From contig CAZBRO010000034.1 of assembly GCA_964494505.1 (NCBI GenBank), forward strand, positions 1-55,604: DNA of 55,604 nucleotides, given 5' to 3'. This DNA comes from CAIYRG01 sp964494505. GTDB taxonomy: Bacteria > Pseudomonadota > Alphaproteobacteria > Micropepsales > Micropepsaceae. This document shows positions 51,117 to 55,604 of this stretch, piece by piece. Under the pieces are notes generated by a model. The model had not been told where the DNA came from and ran no database searches. It worked only from the letters and a program-made list of their open reading frames with translations. The first letter of the stretch is position 1, and each line of letters opens with the position of its first letter. The position numbers were made by a program, and so were the translations under genes.

Positions 51117-52513
51117 GAGTCCGCGAACGCGGGCCAGCGCTGCGCAAAGGGATGCGCGCGTTCGACCTCTTCCGCCAGGCCGACCAGGAATTCGTCCGCG
51201 CCCAAAGCCCCCACAAGCTGGAATCCGATGGGTACGCCGTCGGAATCCGGACTCGCCGGAACGGCGATTGCCGGATGACCGCAGGCGTTAACCCAGGCCG
51301 TGTAGACCGCATGTCCGCGCGGGCCGACCTCGTGTCCCGCGATCGTCTGAGGGTAGGGCTGCTCCGCCGGCCATGGCTGCGCCGCGGTCGCAGGCGTCAT
51401 GATCGCGTCCACCGCGTCAAAGGCTTCCGCGACCCGCCCGCGAAACGCGAACAGCGTTTCGATGGCGTCCGCGTAATCCGCGCCCCCCCAAGTCTCGCCG
51501 ATCCGCGCCTGTTCGGCAAAATCCGGCGATGCGCAGTCGAAGAACCGCGGCTCACGGCGTGCCAGAAGCGCAAGTCCGGCCTGTGAAACCAACTGCCATG
51601 CCTCCATGGCCGCATCGAGCGGGAACGGCAGATCGCCAAACGAGACCGTGTGACCTAGGGCCGCCAATCGGTCTGCGGCTTCGCGGCAGCTCGCGGCGAT
51701 CTCGCTTTCGAGCGGTGCGTCGCCGAACCGTTCGACGAACAGGATGTTCGCGCGGCCGGCCTCGCGGGCGCCTCGGCGGTTTTCTTGAGCGAGGGCCTCG
51801 AACATCAGGCGCAGATCGCCGACCGACCGTGCAAGCGGGCCCACGACTTCGCAATCGAACATCAACTGCGGAAACCCTTCCCCGCGGCGAATACGGCCGG
51901 CGCTGGGCTTCAAACCGGCAAGGCCGGTATGGGCTGCGGGCCGCCGGATCGAGCCGCCTCCGTCCGTGGCAAGAGCAAGCGGTGCCAGCCCCGCCGCCAC
52001 CGCGGCGACCGCGCCGCCGCTCGACCCACCGGGGGTGAGCGCGAGATTCCACGGATTGCGCGTCACGCCATAGACGGCATTGTCCGTGTACCCGCGCATC
52101 GCCAATTCCGGCACGTTGGTCTTGCCCATGAGAACGGCGCCCGCCTCGCGCAATCGCGCGACCGGACGTTCGTCATGATCGGGGACGTAATTCGCAAACA
52201 GGGGCGAACCCCACGCCGCCGGGCAGCCCCGCATCAGGAGATTGTCCTTGACCGCGACGGGTATCCCCTCCATCGGCCCTCGCGGATGCCCGGCGTCGAA
52301 ACGGGCATCGCTTTCGTCTGCGGCAATCCGTGCACCGGGGTCGATGAAGACGAAGGCGTTGAGCCGCGCGTTGAAGCGGCCCGCACGCGCGAGAAAATGC
52401 TCGAGCACCCCGCGCGCCGAACAGCGGCGCTCGCGCAGGTCGGCCGCGAGGCGACACACCGGGCGCCGGAACAATTTCGGATCGTTGTCGTCGGGAAAGG
52501 AACGCGCCGTCAC
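51113..52513 (-). CDS. Amidase-signature family hydrolase
   Basis: 466 residues. Catalytic Lys in IPVAVKDNLLMRG, cis-Ser and nucleophilic Ser in LTPGGSSGGAVAAVAAGLAP, and the stretch ATDGGGSIRRPAAHTGLAGL. All three catalytic positions (Lys-cisSer-Ser) are present. In pyrimidine oxidation a member of this family, ureidomalonase, cuts ureidomalonate to malonate and urea; in triazine degradation AtzE is another. With a ring-opening amidohydrolase and a urease nearby, a ureido-acid amidase is the best guess. The ATG overlaps the monooxygenase stop (ATGA). Confidence 0.88.
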   Translation of the reverse strand: MTARSFPDDNDPKLFRRPVCRLAADLRERRCSARGVLEHFLARAGRFNARLNAFVFIDPGARIAADESDARFDAGHPRGPMEGIPVAVKDNLLMRGCPAAWGSPLFANYVPDHDERPVARLREAGAVLMGKTNVPELAMRGYTDNAVYGVTRNPWNLALTPGGSSGGAVAAVAAGLAPLALATDGGGSIRRPAAHTGLAGLKPSAGRIRRGEGFPQLMFDCEVVGPLARSVGDLRLMFEALAQENRRGAREAGRANILFVERFGDAPLESEIAASCREAADRLAALGHTVSFGDLPFPLDAAMEAWQLVSQAGLALLARREPRFFDCASPDFAEQARIGETWGGADYADAIETLFAFRGRVAEAFDAVDAIMTPATAAQPWPAEQPYPQTIAGHEVGPRGHAVYTAWVNACGHPAIAVPASPDSDGVPIGFQLVGALGADEFLVGLAEEVERAHPFAQRWPAFADS

Positions 52514-53679
52514 ACCACGTCCAGATACAGTTGCCGCAGCTTGGCGAGGAACGGCTCCTGGCCCTTCGCGAGCGAGCCGGTCACGGGGTCCGCGCCGGGC
52601 AGCAGCGTATCGGTGGCCTCCCGCGTGAAGCGCCGCGCGAATTCGATGCGGTCGCGGCGGCGGTCTTCATAATCCATGCAGAGCGCCCGCGGCGACTGGG
52701 GCTGGGCGCGCACCACCGCAGAGGCCGCAACCGCGTCTTCGATCGCCTGCGTGGCGCCCTGGCCGAGCGTCTGGAACATCGCATGCGCTGCGTCGCCAAG
52801 CAGCAGAACGCGGCCCCCCAGCGCCTGGTGCAGCGTCTCGATTTCCTGCGTGCGCGCCCAATTCATGTCGTCTATGTGACGGTCGAGCATGGCGAGCATC
52901 CATTCGACCTCGGGGCTGACGGTGCCGTTCTCGGGCTGGAAGAACCGCCGCTGCGCGCGCGATGTCTTCAGATAATCGGGTACGGTGCCGGTCCCTTCGA
53001 GCGGAAAGGACCCCGCGATGTAGACGCAATCGTTGGGCAAACGGAAACTCAAAAGACGCGCATTGCCGCAGAAATATTGGCCGTAATCGTCTATCGGCGA
53101 TGTGCCGCCATCGCGGACGAGAAGCCGCCAGGTTCCGATTCCGGGGTACACGGAGCGTGGCGTTCCGTCGACAAGTTCCCGCAGGCGGCTGTAGCGGCCG
53201 TCGGCTGCGACAAGAAGATCGTAGGCGCCTTCGCGCACCAGCGCGCCGGACGATTCGCGGAAAACCGGGACGAGGCGCCCTTCCGAATCCTGTTCCAGCG
53301 CCTCAAGGGAGCGGCCATACGAGGTGCAGGATGCGCTGGTGGCCCTGAGAACGCGGTAGAGCTGCGACCAGCGGATGCGCAAGCCGGGCTCTTCCGCCAC
53401 ATCGAGCAGATCGAGCTCGATGATCTTGTTCCCGTTGGTCAGCGCGATAAGCCAGCGCCGCCAGGGCAATGAAACCGCGCGCAAGGCATCGATGCCGAGC
53501 CCGCCGTGAAGGCGCAGTGCCTTGACGGCATTGGGGCCGATGTTCAGACCGGTTCCTGCTTCGTCGCGATCGTTCAGCGGGATTCGATCGAAGGCCCGAA
53601 GCGTCACGCCGCGAATGTTCTTGGCCGATGCGGCGAACAGGCTTCCTGCAACTCCGGTTCCTATGACGCCGATTCTCAT
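52510..53679 (-). CDS. FAD-dependent aromatic/heteroaromatic monooxygenase
   Basis: 389 residues, group A flavoprotein hydroxylase of the salicylate hydroxylase/UbiH type. Dinucleotide motif GVIGTGVAGSLFAASAK, DG motif YDLLVAADGRYSRLRELV, and GD motif LLGDAAHAMFQTLGQGATQA. The enzyme would add oxygen to an aromatic or heteroaromatic ring using NAD(P)H. First gene of a two-gene reverse-strand operon with the amidase. It shares its 199-base upstream region with ureD. The start at 53679 begins MRIGVIGTG; a farther ATG adds only non-homologous residues. Confidence 0.9.
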   Translation of the reverse strand: MRIGVIGTGVAGSLFAASAKNIRGVTLRAFDRIPLNDRDEAGTGLNIGPNAVKALRLHGGLGIDALRAVSLPWRRWLIALTNGNKIIELDLLDVAEEPGLRIRWSQLYRVLRATSASCTSYGRSLEALEQDSEGRLVPVFRESSGALVREGAYDLLVAADGRYSRLRELVDGTPRSVYPGIGTWRLLVRDGGTSPIDDYGQYFCGNARLLSFRLPNDCVYIAGSFPLEGTGTVPDYLKTSRAQRRFFQPENGTVSPEVEWMLAMLDRHIDDMNWARTQEIETLHQALGGRVLLLGDAAHAMFQTLGQGATQAIEDAVAASAVVRAQPQSPRALCMDYEDRRRDRIEFARRFTREATDTLLPGADPVTGSLAKGQEPFLAKLRQLYLDVV

Positions 53680-53813
53680 GCGCAGACGCGAAGCCGGGAC
53701 AGGGCCGCCGACGGGCGGCAAACGCAAAACTGTCGCATGGTGCGTGACCGTATGACTGAAAGAAAAAGCATGACCGGATTAGGGGTTTGGCCGATTTCGG
53801 GCATTAGCTTCAA

Positions 53814-53835
53814 TACGTCAATCGCCCCATGGGCG
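53814..53835 (+). promoter_or_regulatory. Shared motif copy 3 (between FAD monooxygenase and ureD)
   Basis: Begins TACGTCAATCG and continues CCCCATGGGCG; it differs from copy 1 at three positions, all at the right end. It ends 43 bases before the ureD start and lies in the divergent spacer, so it could control urease, the monooxygenase-amidase pair, or both. Confidence 0.6.
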
Positions 53836-53878
53836 GGCCTTATGGCCGCTCCTATCGTCGGATGGTCGCTCGGGAACA

Positions 53879-54784
53879 TTGGGTCTGGCCGTGCGCGTGT
53901 TCGTTGAAGATGGAATTATCGCACTTGCCGCGCAAGACTCGCGCGACGGCAAGCCATGCTTCGACACCGCCGCTCCGCTGGCGCGGAGCCGGGGAGCCGT
54001 GCGGGTCGGTTTTAAGCGGTTTGGAGAGCGCACGGTCTTCGACGATTTGTATCAGTCCGGCTGTCTGCGCCTCAGGATGCCGCGCAGGCATGCCGGAGAT
54101 ATTGCGGAAGGCGTCATCATCAACACATCGGGCGGGTTGACCGGCGGGGACAGGATCGATTTTGCCGCACGCTGGGGCAGAGGTGCTGCGGTTTGCGTGT
54201 GCAGCCAGGCGGCGGAAAAAATCTATCGCGCGCTTGCCGGCGAGGCGCGCATTTCCAACCGGCTCGATGTCGCGGAAGGCAGTGAGGCTGAATGGCTGCC
54301 TCAGGAGACGATACTCTTCAATGGCGCGGCGCTGGATCGGCGGCTGGACGTGCACGTCGAGGCACGCTCCACATTCCTGGGCCTGGAAGGCATGGTGCTG
54401 GGAAGGACCGCGATGCGCGAAGAAGTGACATCCGGGCGTATTCGCGATGCGTGGCGCATTTTCCGGGACGGAAAGCTCATCTATGCCGATGTGTTTCGGC
54501 TGGAGGGGAATATCGCCGCGCGGCTGGACAGGGCTGCGCTTGGCGCAGGCGCGCGCGCTTTTGCGACGATCATATTCGCCGCGCAAACGATTGCCGAAGA
54601 TCTGCTTGAAAATTTGCGCGAAGCCCTCAAACGTGCCCGGGGCCGCGCGGCGGCGAGCCTTTGGAACGGCATTCTTGCGGCGCGCTTTCTCGCGCCGGAG
54701 GGCGAGACCTTGAGGCACGATGTCGTGCTGGCGCTGAATGTGTTGCGCAATGGCCGCGCGCTGCCGCGCGTGTGGCAATGCTGA
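53879..54784 (+). CDS. ureD: Urease accessory protein UreD
   Basis: 301 residues if the TTG at 53879 is the start (a GTG at 53891 is an alternative). UreD is the scaffold for nickel insertion into apo-urease. Motifs: RMPRRHAGDIAEGVIINTSG, GLTGGDRIDF, then CSQAAEKIYRALAGEARISN and EWLPQETILFNGAALDRRLD, all characteristic. It opens the urease operon, followed by ureA, ureB and ureC. Shared motif copy 3 lies 43 bases upstream. Confidence 0.92.
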   Translation: MGLAVRVFVEDGIIALAAQDSRDGKPCFDTAAPLARSRGAVRVGFKRFGERTVFDDLYQSGCLRLRMPRRHAGDIAEGVIINTSGGLTGGDRIDFAARWGRGAAVCVCSQAAEKIYRALAGEARISNRLDVAEGSEAEWLPQETILFNGAALDRRLDVHVEARSTFLGLEGMVLGRTAMREEVTSGRIRDAWRIFRDGKLIYADVFRLEGNIAARLDRAALGAGARAFATIIFAAQTIAEDLLENLREALKRARGRAAASLWNGILAARFLAPEGETLRHDVVLALNVLRNGRALPRVWQC

Positions 54785-54799
54785 ACCGATGAGGGCAAG

Positions 54800-55102
54800 G
54801 TGAATCTGACACCGCGTGAAAAGGACAAGCTTCTGATTTCGGTCGCGGCACTCGTCGCCCGGCGACGGCTCGAACGCGGCGTGAAGCTGAACTTCCCCGA
54901 AACGGTCGCGCTGATTTCCGACTTCGTTCTGGAGGGCGCGCGCGACGGACGCTCGGTCGCTGATCTGATGGACAAGGGCGCGCAACTGATCTCGCGCGAT
55001 CAGGTGATGGAAGGCGTTGCCGAAATGATTCCCGACGTGCAGGTGGAAGCGACCTTTCCGGATGGGACGAAATTGGTCACCGTCCACGAGCCTGTGCGGT
55101 GA
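54800..55102 (+). CDS. ureA: Urease gamma subunit
   Basis: 100 residues, the standard length. MNLTPREKDKLLISVAALVA at the N-terminus and DLMDKGAQLISRDQVMEGVA in the middle are family signatures. GTG start, 15 bases after ureD. Forms the UreABC trimer that hydrolyses urea to ammonia and carbamate. Confidence 0.96.
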   Translation: MNLTPREKDKLLISVAALVARRRLERGVKLNFPETVALISDFVLEGARDGRSVADLMDKGAQLISRDQVMEGVAEMIPDVQVEATFPDGTKLVTVHEPVR

Positions 55103-55106
55103 CATC

Positions 55107-55427
55107 ATGATCCCCGGCGAAATCTTTCCTGCGGACGGCGAGATCGAACTTAACGCGGGGCTGGAGCGGGTGACTTTGGCCGTCGCCAATTCGGGCGACC
55201 GCCCCATTCAGGTCGGCAGTCATTACCATTTCCATGAAACCAATCCGGCGCTGATTTTCGATCGCGAAAAGGCCAAGGGCATGCGGCTGGATATTCCGGC
55301 GGGAACGGCCGTCCGGTTCGAGCCCGGCCAGCGGCGCGAGATCCATCTTGTCCCCTATCGGGGCGCGCGCGCCGTGTTCGGCTTCCGCCAGGCGGTGATG
55401 GGCACTCTTGCCGACGGAACGTCCTAG
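55107..55427 (+). CDS. ureB: Urease beta subunit
   Basis: 106 residues, standard length. MIPGEIFPADGEIELNAGLE, then RPIQVGSHYHFHETNPALIF and MRLDIPAGTAVRFEPGQRRE are diagnostic. The ATG at 55107 is 4 bases after the ureA stop; an earlier in-frame ATG inside ureA is rejected. Confidence 0.96.
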   Translation: MIPGEIFPADGEIELNAGLERVTLAVANSGDRPIQVGSHYHFHETNPALIFDREKAKGMRLDIPAGTAVRFEPGQRREIHLVPYRGARAVFGFRQAVMGTLADGTS

Positions 55428-55430
55428 CCC

Positions 55431-55604
<174 letters not shown>

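Noticed and set aside
51113..52513. Assignment of the amidase as AtzE (1-carboxybiuret hydrolase)
   Set aside because: The small AtzG partner expected next to AtzE is absent and gene order differs from triazine clusters, so only the amidase-signature family is called.

Overview
The window is GC-rich DNA from a Gram-negative bacterium, most likely a soil or freshwater alphaproteobacterium. That placement is my inference. It rests on an 1080-residue TonB-dependent receptor, a two-partner secretion pair, Tat and Sec signal peptides, an ECF sigma factor of the kind found with EcfG systems, and long runs of short-overlap (GTGA/ATGA) operons. No rRNA, tRNA or CRISPR array was seen.

Layout. 1-5 kb: a two-partner secretion system (TpsB barrel, then the TpsA filamentous adhesin, which runs off the left edge) and a PEP-CTERM exported protein. 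5-8.4 kb: a cyclic-nucleotide-binding protein and four small secreted proteins, including a DUF6152 protein and two members of a local paralogue family. 8.7-14.3 kb: a coupled glgA-ppsA-glgP operon for glycogen and phosphoenolpyruvate metabolism. 14.5-24.4 kb: a seven-gene operon behind a clear sigma-54 promoter. It encodes a NitT/TauT-type ABC transporter, two DUF1989 proteins, a urea-carboxylase-type enzyme and allophanate hydrolase, best read as a guanidine assimilation pathway. 24.3-27.1 kb (reverse strand): SDR, creatininase (broken by a one-base frameshift) and a Rieske oxygenase. 27.6-29.4 kb: two more members of the secreted paralogue family.

29.7-41.4 kb is mixed accessory DNA: aldo/keto reductase, AraC regulator, ECF sigma factor, a secreted isochorismatase-like protein, a cytochrome c/beta-propeller protein, a transposase remnant beside small AT-richer hypothetical genes, a DUF2442-HTH protein, a solute-binding protein, a methyltransferase-like exported protein with a Met-Gly insert, and a 2OG-Fe(II) oxygenase. 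Two short dispersed repeats lie between 29.4 and 33.6 kb.

41.8-55.6 kb looks like a second nitrogen-catabolic locus. It has a TonB receptor; a DUF6152 protein; a polyamine-type ABC importer with a fused double permease; a ring-opening amidohydrolase (cyanuric acid hydrolase/barbiturase family); a ureidoglycolate-lyase-family protein; a convergent FAD monooxygenase plus amidase; and the start of a urease operon (ureD-ureA-ureB-ureC). A near-identical 22-bp sequence lies upstream of the TonB receptor, of the DUF6152/ABC/amidohydrolase unit and of ureD, which suggests common control.

Taken together the window reads as a scavenging region for urea-like and cyclic-ureide nitrogen. Guanidine, and possibly creatinine, would go through carboxylation and allophanate. 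A cyclic ureide such as barbiturate, cyanuric acid or a hydroxylated relative would be imported, oxidised, ring-opened and cut to urea, which urease would finish. The enzyme families are visible in the sequence; the substrates are inferred.
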